Shown: in pieces, positions 8,977-17,170 of the stretch
How positions within the stretch are numbered: the first letter of the stretch is position 1
Layout of the letters: each line of letters opens with the position of its first letter
Origin: Variovorax sp.
GTDB lineage: Bacteria > Pseudomonadota > Gammaproteobacteria > Burkholderiales > Burkholderiaceae_C
Length of the DNA stretch: 64,000 nucleotides
Assembly (NCBI GenBank): GCA_017744935.1
Contig: JAGIAI010000035.1
Location: 27,177-91,176, forward strand
Reading direction: 5' to 3'
Notes under the pieces: generated by a model
What the model was told of the DNA's origin: nothing
The model's input: only the letters and a program-made list of their open reading frames with translations
Database searches by the model: none
Translations under genes and position numbers: made by a program

Positions 8977-9348
8977 ATGTCCAGCCCGAATAGTTCGCGT
9001 CCCGAAGCCATCGACCGTTTCACGCGCGGTCTGCCGGCCGTTTCGGCCACCAAGCTGGTCGCAGGGATGCAGAAGGTCACCAGCGCCGTCATGACGCACG
9101 GCGCCGTGGTCGTCACCCGCCACGACGAGCCGGCCATGGTGCTGATGTCGATCGACCGCTACCTCGCGCTCGAAAAGGCGGCCGAACCTGATCTGGATGC
9201 GCTCACGCAGCAGTTCGACGACATGTTCGCCAGCATGCAGGGCGACGCCGCCGCCGCGGCGATGGAAGACGCCTTCGCGATGACACCGCCCGAATTGGGC
9301 AAGGCGGCGGTCCGCGCCGCAGGCGGCAGCAAGTCCGCCAAGAGGTGA
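8977..9348 (+). CDS. Phd/YefM-like antitoxin (type II TA system)
   Basis: A 123-residue protein starting at an ATG behind CCGGAG. Residues about 20-72 follow the Phd/YefM fold: SATKLVAGMQKVTSAVMTHGAVVVTRHDEPAMVLM, then SIDRYLALEKA. This is the DNA-binding and dimerisation unit. The Ala/Met-rich C-terminal half is probably the flexible toxin-wrapping part. The gene ends 10 bases before the zeta-toxin gene, and the palindrome upstream would suit autorepression. Zeta toxins are more usually paired with epsilon or PezA antitoxins, so the partner type is noteworthy. The family call is firm in outline but comes from fold-like pattern rather than a diagnostic motif. Confidence 0.75.
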   Translation: MSSPNSSRPEAIDRFTRGLPAVSATKLVAGMQKVTSAVMTHGAVVVTRHDEPAMVLMSIDRYLALEKAAEPDLDALTQQFDDMFASMQGDAAAAAMEDAFAMTPPELGKAAVRAAGGSKSAKR

Positions 9349-9358
9349 CCCCCCACTG

Positions 9359-10015
9359 ATGGTCGCGCGCATCTTCGTTCTCGCGGGCGTCAACGGAGCG
9401 GGCAAGAGCAGCATCGGTGGCGCGGCGCTCGAGGCGCGCAAAGTCCCCTACTTCAATCCCGATCTCGCAGCGCGCAAGCTGCTCGACACCAATCCCACGC
9501 TCACCCAGGAAACGGCCAACGCGCAAGCCTGGGAAATGGGTCGCGCCGGCCTCGAACGCGCGCTGGCCGAGGGCCTCAACTTCGCCTTCGAAACCACGCT
9601 GGGCGCGCGCACCCTTCCCGACATGCTGCTCGCCGGCGCGCGCAAGGGTGCGCAGGTCCATGTCTGGTACGCCGGCCTGCAATCGCCCGAGAAACACGTC
9701 GAGCGCGTGAAGGAACGCGTGATCGCCGGCGGCCACGACATCCCCGAAGACAAGATCCGCGCACGCTATGTCACCAGCCGCGCGAACCTGATCCGCCTGT
9801 TGCCGCACCTCGCAAGCCTGCGCGTATACGACAACAGCATCGACGGCGATCCCAAGGCCGGCATCAAGCCGCAACCCACGCTGATCCTGCACATGGAAGG
9901 CGGCCAGGTCGTCTCGCACATCGACCTCGAGCTGGTGCCGCAATGGGCCAAGCCCGTGGTCGCCGCAGCCTTCGACGCGACGAAGAAGAAAGCGACGAAG
10001 GGGCGGCCGCACTGA
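9359..10015 (+). CDS. Zeta toxin family protein (UDP-sugar/small-molecule kinase-like)
   Basis: A 218-residue P-loop protein with Walker A GVNGAGKSS at about residues 10-18, the family block PYFNPDLAARKLL, FAFETTLGART near residue 78, and the basic segment EDKIRARYVTSRANL that supplies phosphate-binding arginines. Zeta toxins phosphorylate UDP-N-acetylglucosamine and block cell-wall synthesis, although some family members are simple nucleoside-type kinases. It starts 10 bases after a Phd-like antitoxin behind AGAGGTGA, a typical TA arrangement. The C-terminus is a Lys-rich tail. It lies beside a pair of structured repeats, as accessory modules often do. Confidence 0.8.
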   Translation: MVARIFVLAGVNGAGKSSIGGAALEARKVPYFNPDLAARKLLDTNPTLTQETANAQAWEMGRAGLERALAEGLNFAFETTLGARTLPDMLLAGARKGAQVHVWYAGLQSPEKHVERVKERVIAGGHDIPEDKIRARYVTSRANLIRLLPHLASLRVYDNSIDGDPKAGIKPQPTLILHMEGGQVVSHIDLELVPQWAKPVVAAAFDATKKKATKGRPH

Positions 10016-10030
10016 CCGCCCGCCGCGCGC

Positions 10031-10792
10031 TCAAGGCATGACCTGCCCGCCGTTGACTTCGACGATCTGGCCGGTGACATAGCCGCTGGCTTCCGCATTC
10101 GCAAGGAACATGAAAGCGCCGATGCATTCCTCTGCGGTGCCCAGCCGGCCCATCGGAATGGCGCTCGCGAAGTTCTTCAGCACCTCGGGGCTTGAATGCC
10201 CGTCATGGAACGGCGTCTCGATCACGCCCGGCGCGACGGCGTTGACGCGAATGCCGTCCTTCACCAGCTCCTTGGCCATCGTGCGTGTGATCGTCGAAAC
10301 GAAGCCCTTGCAGGCCGCATAGAGCCCCGCGCCCGGCCCACCGCCGGTACGCGCCGCCTGCGTGGTCACGTTGATGATGGCCCCACCGCCGCCCGCCGAC
10401 ATGATCGGGATCACGCGCCGGCTCACCGCCACGACCGAACGCGCATTGAGACGGAACACCGCGTCGATGTAGTCGTCGTCCGCGTCCACGATCGGCGAGC
10501 GCCTGACGAAGCCGCCGGCGTTGTTGACGAGGATGTCGATGCGCCCGAAGGCCTCGTGCACGGCCTGCACCATGCGGTCGACCGATTTCGTGTCCATCAC
10601 GTCGGCCTGCACCAGCAGCGCCTCGCCGCCGGACGAGCGGATGTCGCGCGCCACGCTTTCGGCCTCGGCCCGGCTGCCGCGGTAGTGCACCGCCACGCGC
10701 GCGCCCGCCTTGCCCATGGCGCGCGCCACGGCCGCGCCGATGCCGGTGCTGGCACCGGTAATGAGGACTGCCTTGTTCTTCAGAACGTTCAT
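10031..10792 (-). CDS. SDR family oxidoreductase (FabG-like)
   Basis: A 253-residue NAD(P)-dependent short-chain dehydrogenase. The Rossmann motif TGASTGIG is at about 12-19, NNAGG near 90, and the catalytic Tyr/Lys in YAACK near 158. The C-terminal FLANAEASGYVTGQIVEVNGG block is typical of classical SDRs. HYRGS after strand 2, with an Arg, suggests NADP(H). It is the last gene of the long minus-strand operon, 49 bases after the LysR gene. It probably oxidises or reduces a hydroxyacyl or alcohol intermediate of that pathway. The substrate is unknown. Confidence 0.9.
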   Translation of the reverse strand: MNVLKNKAVLITGASTGIGAAVARAMGKAGARVAVHYRGSRAEAESVARDIRSSGGEALLVQADVMDTKSVDRMVQAVHEAFGRIDILVNNAGGFVRRSPIVDADDDYIDAVFRLNARSVVAVSRRVIPIMSAGGGGAIINVTTQAARTGGGPGAGLYAACKGFVSTITRTMAKELVKDGIRVNAVAPGVIETPFHDGHSSPEVLKNFASAIPMGRLGTAEECIGAFMFLANAEASGYVTGQIVEVNGGQVMP

Positions 10793-10841
10793 GGTGAGAT
10801 CCTTTCGGGGGTTGAAGGAATCGCCACCACGGCGGGCATCT

Positions 10842-11756
10842 TCAGAGCGTCGCGGCGATGGCTTCCAGTTGGGTGAGTCGCCGGGCCATGCGGCCGACGA
10901 AGTTCTGCGTGACGTGCGGCAGCACGCGCTGCGTGGGCACCACGATGCCCACCTTCAGTCCGTTGAGCGCCTCCAGCTCGAAGGGCCGCCAGAGCAATTC
11001 CCCGCGCCTGAGTTCTTCGATGAAGGCGATCTTGGAGAAGCAGGAAATGCCCTTGCCGCCCATGATCAGGCGCTTGAGCAAGGGCGTTGAATTGCAGGTG
11101 GCGGCCGGCTCCATGTCGTCCCAGAAGTTGGCGAACTCGGGCGACGACGCGGCGCTGATCACCGGATGCGAGCTGGAGCGCAGGAAGGAGTACTTCGCGC
11201 ACTCCTTGAGCGACACCGTTTCGAAACTGGCGAGCGGATGCCCCGGCGGCATCACGATGCCGATCGGCAGGTGCGCCACGTTCATGGCTCGCACGCCCCC
11301 GGGCAGCCGGCCGAGGAACGTCAACCCGACGTCGGCCTGCCCGGCCATGACCATCTGGGCCACTTCCATGGGTTGCGTCGAAGTGATGGTGTAGGTCACT
11401 GCGGGAAAGAGCTGCAGAAACTCTTCCACCGCCGAAGGCAGCAGTTCCTCGAAGAAGGAATCCATGGCCGCGACCTTGACGTGCCCGGTGCGCTCGCCTT
11501 TGAGCGCATCGAGCTCGGTGCGCATCACCTGGAACTGGTGCAGCGTCTCCTGCGCATGCTTCAGCAGCCGCTCGCCGGCCGGATTCAATCGCAGGCCATT
11601 GGGCATGCGGTCGAACAGCTCGACGCCCAGCTCGTCTTCCAGCTTGTGGATCTGGCGGTTCACCGCGCTGGCCGCCACGTAGAGACGCTCCGACGCCTTG
11701 CGCACGGAGCCGCAGGCCGCTACTTCGATGAAGTACTTCAGGACGCTGGCATGCAT
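10842..11756 (-). CDS. LysR family transcriptional regulator
   Basis: A 304-residue LTTR. The winged helix-turn-helix lies in residues 1-60 (KYFIEVAACGSVRKASERLYVAASAVNRQIHKLEDELGVELF). The effector domain runs from about 90, with PPGHPLAS and a LIMGGKGISCFSK segment. It is encoded inside the operon, between the ferredoxin and SDR genes, rather than divergently. It probably controls the operon through the TTTAGG inverted repeat near 18290. The effector is unknown, presumably the imported substrate or its CoA ester. Confidence 0.9.
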   Translation of the reverse strand: MHASVLKYFIEVAACGSVRKASERLYVAASAVNRQIHKLEDELGVELFDRMPNGLRLNPAGERLLKHAQETLHQFQVMRTELDALKGERTGHVKVAAMDSFFEELLPSAVEEFLQLFPAVTYTITSTQPMEVAQMVMAGQADVGLTFLGRLPGGVRAMNVAHLPIGIVMPPGHPLASFETVSLKECAKYSFLRSSSHPVISAASSPEFANFWDDMEPAATCNSTPLLKRLIMGGKGISCFSKIAFIEELRRGELLWRPFELEALNGLKVGIVVPTQRVLPHVTQNFVGRMARRLTQLEAIAATL

Positions 11757-11783
11757 CAGCCGGCCCTCCTGCTGCGCTGTGCA

Positions 11784-12122
11784 CTATGCGGCCGCTCCGA
11801 CAGTGGGCAGCGCGGTGGCGATGCCGGGGTGGTCGCAGGCGCTGCGCCGCCCGTCCGCGCCGCCGGGCGAACCCAGGCCGCTGACCGAATCGTCGAAGTA
11901 CTCGCGATTGATGGCCGTGAAATGCGCGAGCCCGGGCGGCAGCCGGGACTCCTCGTAGATGGCCTGCACGGGGCAGGCCGACACGCAAACGCCGCAGTCG
12001 ATGCATTCATCCGGATGAATGTACAGAGTCCGGGCGCCTTCGTAGATGCAATCGACGGGGCAGCAAGGGACGCAGGCGCCATCCTTGCAGTCGATGCAGG
12101 CGGTGGTGATGACGTGAGCCAT
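11784..12122 (-). CDS. 4Fe-4S ferredoxin family protein
   Basis: A 112-residue ferredoxin. Two cluster motifs are seen: an N-terminal one with [19 protein letters not shown] and a regular one, [17 protein letters not shown], at residues 40-55. The latter is a classic CxxCxxCxxxCP. This bacterial type often carries one 3Fe-4S and one 4Fe-4S cluster. The C-terminal 50 residues ([20 protein letters not shown]) match the usual FdxA-like extension. The start at [10 protein letters not shown] is preferred over the longer ORF. It lies between enoyl-CoA hydratase and LysR genes and may pass electrons to or from the FAD oxidoreductase of the operon. Confidence 0.88.
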   Translation of the reverse strand: MAHVITTACIDCKDGACVPCCPVDCIYEGARTLYIHPDECIDCGVCVSACPVQAIYEESRLPPGLAHFTAINREYFDDSVSGLGSPGGADGRRSACDHPGIATALPTVGAAA

Positions 12123-12147
12123 GGCGCAATCCCTTCGTGCCGAGGCC

Positions 12148-12924
12148 TCAGCGCCCCTGCCAGCGCGGCTTGCGCTTCTGCTGGAAGGCCAGCACGCCTT
12201 CGTTGGAGTCTTCCGACTGCAGCGCGGCAACCAGCGCGGGCAGACGCATGCCGTGGGCCTGCGACGGCGAAAGCTGGCCGGTCTGGCGCACCACCTGCTT
12301 GATCGCGCGCAGCGAGAGTGGCGCACAGGCCAGCAGTTGCTGCACCCAGCGCTCGATGGCGGTGTCGAGTTCGACGCGCGGCACGACTTCGTTGATGAGG
12401 CCCATCTCCAGCGCCTGGCGCGCCTTGACGCGCTGTCCGGTCAGCATCATTCCCATTGCCTGGCGATACGGAATCTGGCGCTGCAGCAGCAGCATGCCGC
12501 CGTCGAGCGGCAGGCGCCCCACGAGGGGCTCGGGCAGGCCGAAGCTGGCTTCCTCGCAGGCGACCACGAGGTCGCAGCCGAGCACCATCTCGAAGCCACC
12601 GCCGAGCGCGAAGCCGTTGACCCGCGCGATCACCGGCACGTTCAGCGTCTCGCGCAGCGCGATGCCGCCGAAGCCGCCCGGGCGACTGGCCGCCCAGTAC
12701 TCCACGCCCTTCAGGTTGCTGGTGTTCCTCAGGTCGGCGCCCGCGCAGAAGGAGCGCTCGCCCGCACCGGTCAGCACCACCACGCGCACGTCGTCGCGCC
12801 GCTCGATGTCTTCCCAGATGCGGATCAGCTCTGTCTCGGTCGGCAGGTCGACGGCGTTGAGCACATCGGGCCGGTCGATGGTGACCCGCGCGACATGCTC
12901 CTTGACTTCGTAGAGGACGCTCAT
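12148..12924 (-). CDS. Enoyl-CoA hydratase/isomerase family protein
   Basis: A 258-residue crotonase-fold enzyme. Seen are the oxyanion-hole segment [12 protein letters not shown] at about 60-72, [22 protein letters not shown] near 105-126 and the active-site [16 protein letters not shown]. Members hydrate, isomerise or cleave acyl-CoA esters in the cytoplasm. The start overlaps the stop of the CoA-transferase gene by 4 bases, so the two are translationally coupled. The likely substrate is the CoA ester made by that transferase. Confidence 0.9.
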   Translation of the reverse strand: MSVLYEVKEHVARVTIDRPDVLNAVDLPTETELIRIWEDIERRDDVRVVVLTGAGERSFCAGADLRNTSNLKGVEYWAASRPGGFGGIALRETLNVPVIARVNGFALGGGFEMVLGCDLVVACEEASFGLPEPLVGRLPLDGGMLLLQRQIPYRQAMGMMLTGQRVKARQALEMGLINEVVPRVELDTAIERWVQQLLACAPLSLRAIKQVVRQTGQLSPSQAHGMRLPALVAALQSEDSNEGVLAFQQKRKPRWQGR

Positions 12925-14087
12925 TGCGCCACCTCGCTCAGTGCGCGGGCTTCCTCCAGCACTTCATCCGTGTGCTCGCCCAGCCGGGGCGGCGCACGGC
13001 GCAGGCCGGCGGCAGCGGCCGACATGTGGATCGGGCTCGCGATGAATCGCAGCGGACGGCCGCCTGGAGTCCCTCCGTCGAGGATCATTCCGTTGTGCAG
13101 CGTCTGCGGATCGACCAGCGCCTCACGCATGTCGCGCACCGGCGCCGAGAGCAGGTCCTGCTCTTCAAGCCGCGCCAGCCAGTGTTCGCGGGTGTTGGTC
13201 GCAAAGCGCTCGCGGAAGATCGTGTGCAGCTCTGCCTTGTGCTTGAACTGGGCCTGCAGATCGGCAAAGCGCGCATCCTGCGACAGGTCGTCGATCTCGA
13301 GCGCGGCGCAAATGTCGCGCAGCGGATTGGCCTTGAACGCACCCACCAGCACCAGAGGCCCGTTCTGCGTGTCGAAGACGCCCGACAGCGGCATCGCCGC
13401 CCAGTTCACCTCGGAGTCTTCCATCATGATCATCGCGGCCTCCTGCATCTGCATGGCCAGCATCGAGTTGTAGAGGGACACCGAGACCTTCTGCCCTTCG
13501 CCGGTGCGCTCGCGCTGCAACAGCGCGAAGAGGATGCCCTGAACCATGTGCATGCCGGCGGTGTAGTCGGCCAGCGCGGTCGGATAGATCGACACCGGCA
13601 CCGAGGCATCGGCGCGGCGCGCCATCACGCCAGTCAGGGCCTGCGCGAGCACGTCCTGCCCGCCCTTGTGCGCGTAGGGCCCGCTCTCGCCGTAGCCAGT
13701 GCCCACCGCGTAGATGATGCGCGGGTTCAGGCGCTTGCAGTCCTCGTAGCCCAGGCCCAGTCGCTCCATCACCCCGGCGCGGAAGTTGTTGGTGACCACG
13801 TCGGCATCGGCGATCAGGGCCTTGACCAGTTCCACCTGCGCCGGATCGCGCAGGTCGATCTCGCAGCTTCGCTTGTTGCGGTTGAGGCTGCAGAAGATCG
13901 GGTTGTCATGCCCCGCGACCGGTGCAAAGGTAGAGCGGCTCAGGTCGCCCGCACCCTTGCGCTCGATCTTGATGACGTCAGCGCCATGGTCCGCCAGCAT
14001 CTGGGTGCAGACAGGGCCCATCATCACCTGGGTGAAGTCGATCACGCGAATGCCGGCCAGCGGCAGCGTCTTGGTGTTGGGTGTCAT
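12921..14087 (-). CDS. CaiB/BaiF family CoA-transferase
   Basis: A 388-residue class III CoA-transferase that moves CoA between carboxylic acids. The N-terminus GIRVIDFTQVMMGPVCTQMLADHGADVIKIE is the standard nucleotide/CoA-binding start. ICNA-like NRNKRSCEIDLRDP and the catalytic Asp segment GYGESGPYAHKGGQDVLAQ (about 135-150) are present. Four-base overlaps on both sides, with the hydratase and with the FAD oxidoreductase gene, show tight coupling. It presumably activates the imported acid. The acid cannot be named from sequence. Confidence 0.92.
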   Translation of the reverse strand: MTPNTKTLPLAGIRVIDFTQVMMGPVCTQMLADHGADVIKIERKGAGDLSRSTFAPVAGHDNPIFCSLNRNKRSCEIDLRDPAQVELVKALIADADVVTNNFRAGVMERLGLGYEDCKRLNPRIIYAVGTGYGESGPYAHKGGQDVLAQALTGVMARRADASVPVSIYPTALADYTAGMHMVQGILFALLQRERTGEGQKVSVSLYNSMLAMQMQEAAMIMMEDSEVNWAAMPLSGVFDTQNGPLVLVGAFKANPLRDICAALEIDDLSQDARFADLQAQFKHKAELHTIFRERFATNTREHWLARLEEQDLLSAPVRDMREALVDPQTLHNGMILDGGTPGGRPLRFIASPIHMSAAAAGLRRAPPRLGEHTDEVLEEARALSEVAQ

Positions 14088-15463
14088 GCGGCCTCCGCGA
14101 AGGAACGGGCGATCTCGGGCACATCGGCATTCGGCCCTTTCTGATCACCAGGATCGGCACCCTGCGCACGCAGCGTGCGCTGCAGCTTGGCGATGTCGAC
14201 CTTGCGCACGCTCACGCCGGCATCGAGCGCCAGCGCGGCAGCAGTACCGGCAGCTTCACCCATGGCCATGCACGGCGGGATCTCGCGCGAAATCTTCTGC
14301 GCCGCAGAGGTCGACGAGTAGTGGCGGCCTGCCACCAGCAGGTTCTCGACGCTGCGCGGCACCAGCGAGCGGTACGGGTAGTAGTAGTCGCGGCCACGCG
14401 CAATGCTGTCTTCGAAGCGCACGCGCTGCGTCACGTCGTCCTTGCTCATCACATATTCGCCTTCCAGCAGACGCGTCTGGCGCACGCCGGTCTGCGGCGC
14501 GAGGTCGATCAGGTAGCAGTTGGCAAAGCCGGGCAGCTTGCTGCGGATGAATTCGATCACCTTGTGGATCGTGGCGCGGCCCTGCACTTCGGCGCGCGTC
14601 AGGTCGGCGACCTTGAGGCCGTCCAGGCCCGCCATGTGCGGGCAGTTGCACCACACCACGCCCGGCAGCGGCGTCTTGAGCCACCAGCTGTCCCATGCCC
14701 CGCCCAGCAGGTGCTTGACCTCGCGGTCGATCGCCAGGAAGGCGGCCGGCTCTTCATGCTCGAAGCGCTCGGCCTCTTCGGTGTCGACGCCGCCGAGGCG
14801 GAACACCGTCGTGACGATGTACGCGCCGCTGACGTGCGGCGCGCCAGCCGACGCGGCCACATCGAGATCGCCGGTGGCATCGATCACCACTTTGCCCAGG
14901 ATCGCTTCGCGGCCACTCTTGCTTTCGCAGATCACACCCTTGACCTGGCCGCCTTCCACCAGCGTGCGAGAGAACCACGAGTGCAGGCGCAGGTTGACGT
15001 TGGCCTGCAGCACCATTTCGAGCGACGCGCGCTTGAAGGCGTCCGGATCAAAGGCTGCGGCGAAGCAGATGGGGTGCGGCTTCTCCTTGCTGTGGAAGTC
15101 GAAGGTGCCCCAGCGCTTCCAGCGGCGGACCGACTCGGGCAGGCTGCCCCAGTCCTTCTGCTTCGGGTACTCGGCCAGGCCGCGTTCGGCCATGCGCTCG
15201 ATCATCTCGAGGCAGATGCCACGCACCGAGATCTCCTGCTGATGGCTGTCCCACATGTCGTCGAGCACCAGCACCATGCCGCCGGAAGCGAGACCGCCCA
15301 GGTGGTTGTAGCGCTCCAGCAGGGTCACGCTGGCGCCGTTGCGCGCAGCCGCCAGGGCTGCCGCCTGCCCAGCGGGGCCGCCGCCGACCACCACCACGTC
15401 CGATTCGGCTGCGACACGAATGTCGTGCGCGCTCTCATGCATCCAATCGCCAATACGGCTCAT
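14084..15463 (-). CDS. FAD-dependent oxidoreductase (PF12831-like)
   Basis: A 459-residue flavoprotein. The dinucleotide-binding site VVGGGPAGQAAALAAA and LLERYNHLGGLASGG fill residues 25-60. A second FAD-contact segment, GKVVIDATGDLDVAASAG, lies near 195, and LLVAGRHYSSTSAAQ with MGEAAGTAAALAL near the C-terminus. This layout matches the FAD-oxidored family, whose members oxidise or reduce organic acids, often with iron-sulfur partners. I chose ATG 15463 because AAGGAG lies 6 bases upstream; the track start is a GTG one codon earlier. The coupled ferredoxin downstream may be its electron partner. Confidence 0.88.
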   Translation of the reverse strand: MSRIGDWMHESAHDIRVAAESDVVVVGGGPAGQAAALAAARNGASVTLLERYNHLGGLASGGMVLVLDDMWDSHQQEISVRGICLEMIERMAERGLAEYPKQKDWGSLPESVRRWKRWGTFDFHSKEKPHPICFAAAFDPDAFKRASLEMVLQANVNLRLHSWFSRTLVEGGQVKGVICESKSGREAILGKVVIDATGDLDVAASAGAPHVSGAYIVTTVFRLGGVDTEEAERFEHEEPAAFLAIDREVKHLLGGAWDSWWLKTPLPGVVWCNCPHMAGLDGLKVADLTRAEVQGRATIHKVIEFIRSKLPGFANCYLIDLAPQTGVRQTRLLEGEYVMSKDDVTQRVRFEDSIARGRDYYYPYRSLVPRSVENLLVAGRHYSSTSAAQKISREIPPCMAMGEAAGTAAALALDAGVSVRKVDIAKLQRTLRAQGADPGDQKGPNADVPEIARSFAEAA

Positions 15464-15524
15464 CACTATCTCCTTGATTGATGGGGGAATGGAGCGGCGC
15501 GGATCGCGCCGTGCTCCTTGAGGT

Positions 15525-16373
15525 TCAGTGGCTGCTCTCGGGCTGCCAGCGGATGACGAGGCGTTCGGCCACAGTCACGAGCAGGAAGAAGAGGCCAGAC
15601 AAAGTCGCACTCATCACGATCGCGGCGTAGAGCAGCGGCGAGTCGAAGTTGAAAGTGGCCTGAAGGATCATGGCGCCGATGCCTACGGTGGCACCCACCC
15701 ACTCACCGACCACCGCGCCGATCACGCTCATCGAGGCTGCGATACGCAGTGCAGAGAACAGGTACGGCAACGAATTGAGCAGCCGCAGCCGGAAGAAGAT
15801 TTCCGTCTTGCTCGCCGACAGCACGCGCATCAGCTCCATGGCCTGCGGGTTCACCGATTCGAGCCCGCGCACCATGTTCACCAGCGTCGGGAAGAAGCAC
15901 ACCAATGCGGCGATCGTGATCTTGGGCTCCATGCCATTGCCCATGATGAGCACCAGCACCGGCGCTTTCGCGACCAGGGGAATGGCGTTGAACATCAGCA
16001 CGACCGGGAAGAAGATGTCCTGCAGCGTCTTGTTGTGGACGAATACCGTCGCGATCGCGATCGCGGCAAGGTTGCCCAGCACGAAGCCGCCAGCGGCTTC
16101 CAGCGCGGTTGGAATCAGGTTGTCGAGCAGCACCGCGCGCTTGGCGTAGAGCGTCTCGAGCACGGCCCAGGGCGACGGCGCGATGAAAGGCTTGACGTCG
16201 AAGATCGCGATCACCGCCCACCACAGGGCGATGAGTCCGCCGATGCCCAGCGCGGGCAGGATGCGGCGTCGCCAGAGCTTCCTGCGTCGCGCGGCGGCCC
16301 AGGCGGTGTACTCGGGATCGGCGGCCACGGAAGCACGCACCGGCACGGGTGTCTCGAGGGAACTGGTGGTCAT
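15525..16373 (-). CDS. ABC transporter permease (SsuC/TauC type)
   Basis: A 282-residue inner-membrane permease with about six hydrophobic segments. It has the EAA loop ELMRVLSASKTEIFFRLRLLNSLPYLFSALRIA at about 180-212, which docks on the ATPase. The family imports nitrate, taurine, sulfonates and other small organic compounds. It is followed after 58 bases by the FAD oxidoreductase gene and preceded by the ATPase gene 11 bases upstream, making a complete importer at the head of the operon. Confidence 0.92.
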   Translation of the reverse strand: MTTSSLETPVPVRASVAADPEYTAWAAARRRKLWRRRILPALGIGGLIALWWAVIAIFDVKPFIAPSPWAVLETLYAKRAVLLDNLIPTALEAAGGFVLGNLAAIAIATVFVHNKTLQDIFFPVVLMFNAIPLVAKAPVLVLIMGNGMEPKITIAALVCFFPTLVNMVRGLESVNPQAMELMRVLSASKTEIFFRLRLLNSLPYLFSALRIAASMSVIGAVVGEWVGATVGIGAMILQATFNFDSPLLYAAIVMSATLSGLFFLLVTVAERLVIRWQPESSH

Positions 16374-16384
16374 GTCGGCGGCCT

Positions 16385-17167
16385 TCAGCAGGTTTCCAGC
16401 ACGCGGCGCAGATGGCCGGTGAGCTGCACGAACTCAGGTGTCTCGCGGATGGCCAGGGTGCGGTCTTCCGGCAGATTCACCGGCACGATCTCGCGGACCC
16501 GCCCGGGATTGGCGGCCAGCATCAGCACGCGCTGGCCCAGGAAGGCCGCCTCGTGGATGCTGTGCGTGACGAAGAGGATGGTCACGCCGGTTTCCTTCCA
16601 GACGCGGCGGATCTCTTCGTTGAGCCGGTCGCGCGTGATCTCGTCGAGCGCCCCGAAGGGCTCGTCCATGAGCAGGATCTTGGGATCGCTCGCGAGCGCA
16701 CGTGCGATGGAGACGCGCTGGCGCTGTCCGCCGGACATCTCATGCGGCCAGGCATTGGCGCGGTCCTTGAGGCCGACCAGCTCCAGCAGCTCCTTCGGCG
16801 ACCGGCGGCCCTTGCGGCCTGCGCCGCCGCCGACTTGCAGTGGCAGTTCCACGTTCTGCAGCGCGGTGCGCCAGGGCAGCAGCGCGGCATCCTGGAACAC
16901 GAAGCCGATGTCGCGGCGTTGACGCGCCTGCTCGGGCGTGGCGCCGAGCACGCTGACGCTGCCGCGGCTCGGTGCCTGCAGGTCGGCCACCACGCGCAGC
17001 AAGGTCGACTTGCCGCAGCCCGACGGGCCGAGCAGTGTGAGGAACTCGCCCTGCGCGACTTCGAGGTCGAGCGACTTGATCGCGGTGACGTCGCGCCGCT
17101 CGGTGAAGAAGCGCATGCCGACATCGCGGCACGAGATCGCGGAGGCGTCGTTGAGAACGGCTGCCAT
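16385..17167 (-). CDS. ABC transporter ATP-binding protein (SsuB/TauB type)
   Basis: A 260-residue ATPase with Walker A GPSGCGKST near residue 48, the Q-loop FVFQDAALLPW, signature MSGGQRQRVSIARAL, Walker B ILLMDEPFGALDE and the switch histidine in VTHSIHEA. The LLPW and EPFGALDE forms are typical of the nitrate/sulfonate/taurine importers. It lies 3 bases after the binding-protein gene and 11 before the permease gene. It energises uptake of the operon's unknown substrate. Confidence 0.94.
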   Translation of the reverse strand: MAAVLNDASAISCRDVGMRFFTERRDVTAIKSLDLEVAQGEFLTLLGPSGCGKSTLLRVVADLQAPSRGSVSVLGATPEQARQRRDIGFVFQDAALLPWRTALQNVELPLQVGGGAGRKGRRSPKELLELVGLKDRANAWPHEMSGGQRQRVSIARALASDPKILLMDEPFGALDEITRDRLNEEIRRVWKETGVTILFVTHSIHEAAFLGQRVLMLAANPGRVREIVPVNLPEDRTLAIRETPEFVQLTGHLRRVLETC

Positions 17168-17170
17168 GGG

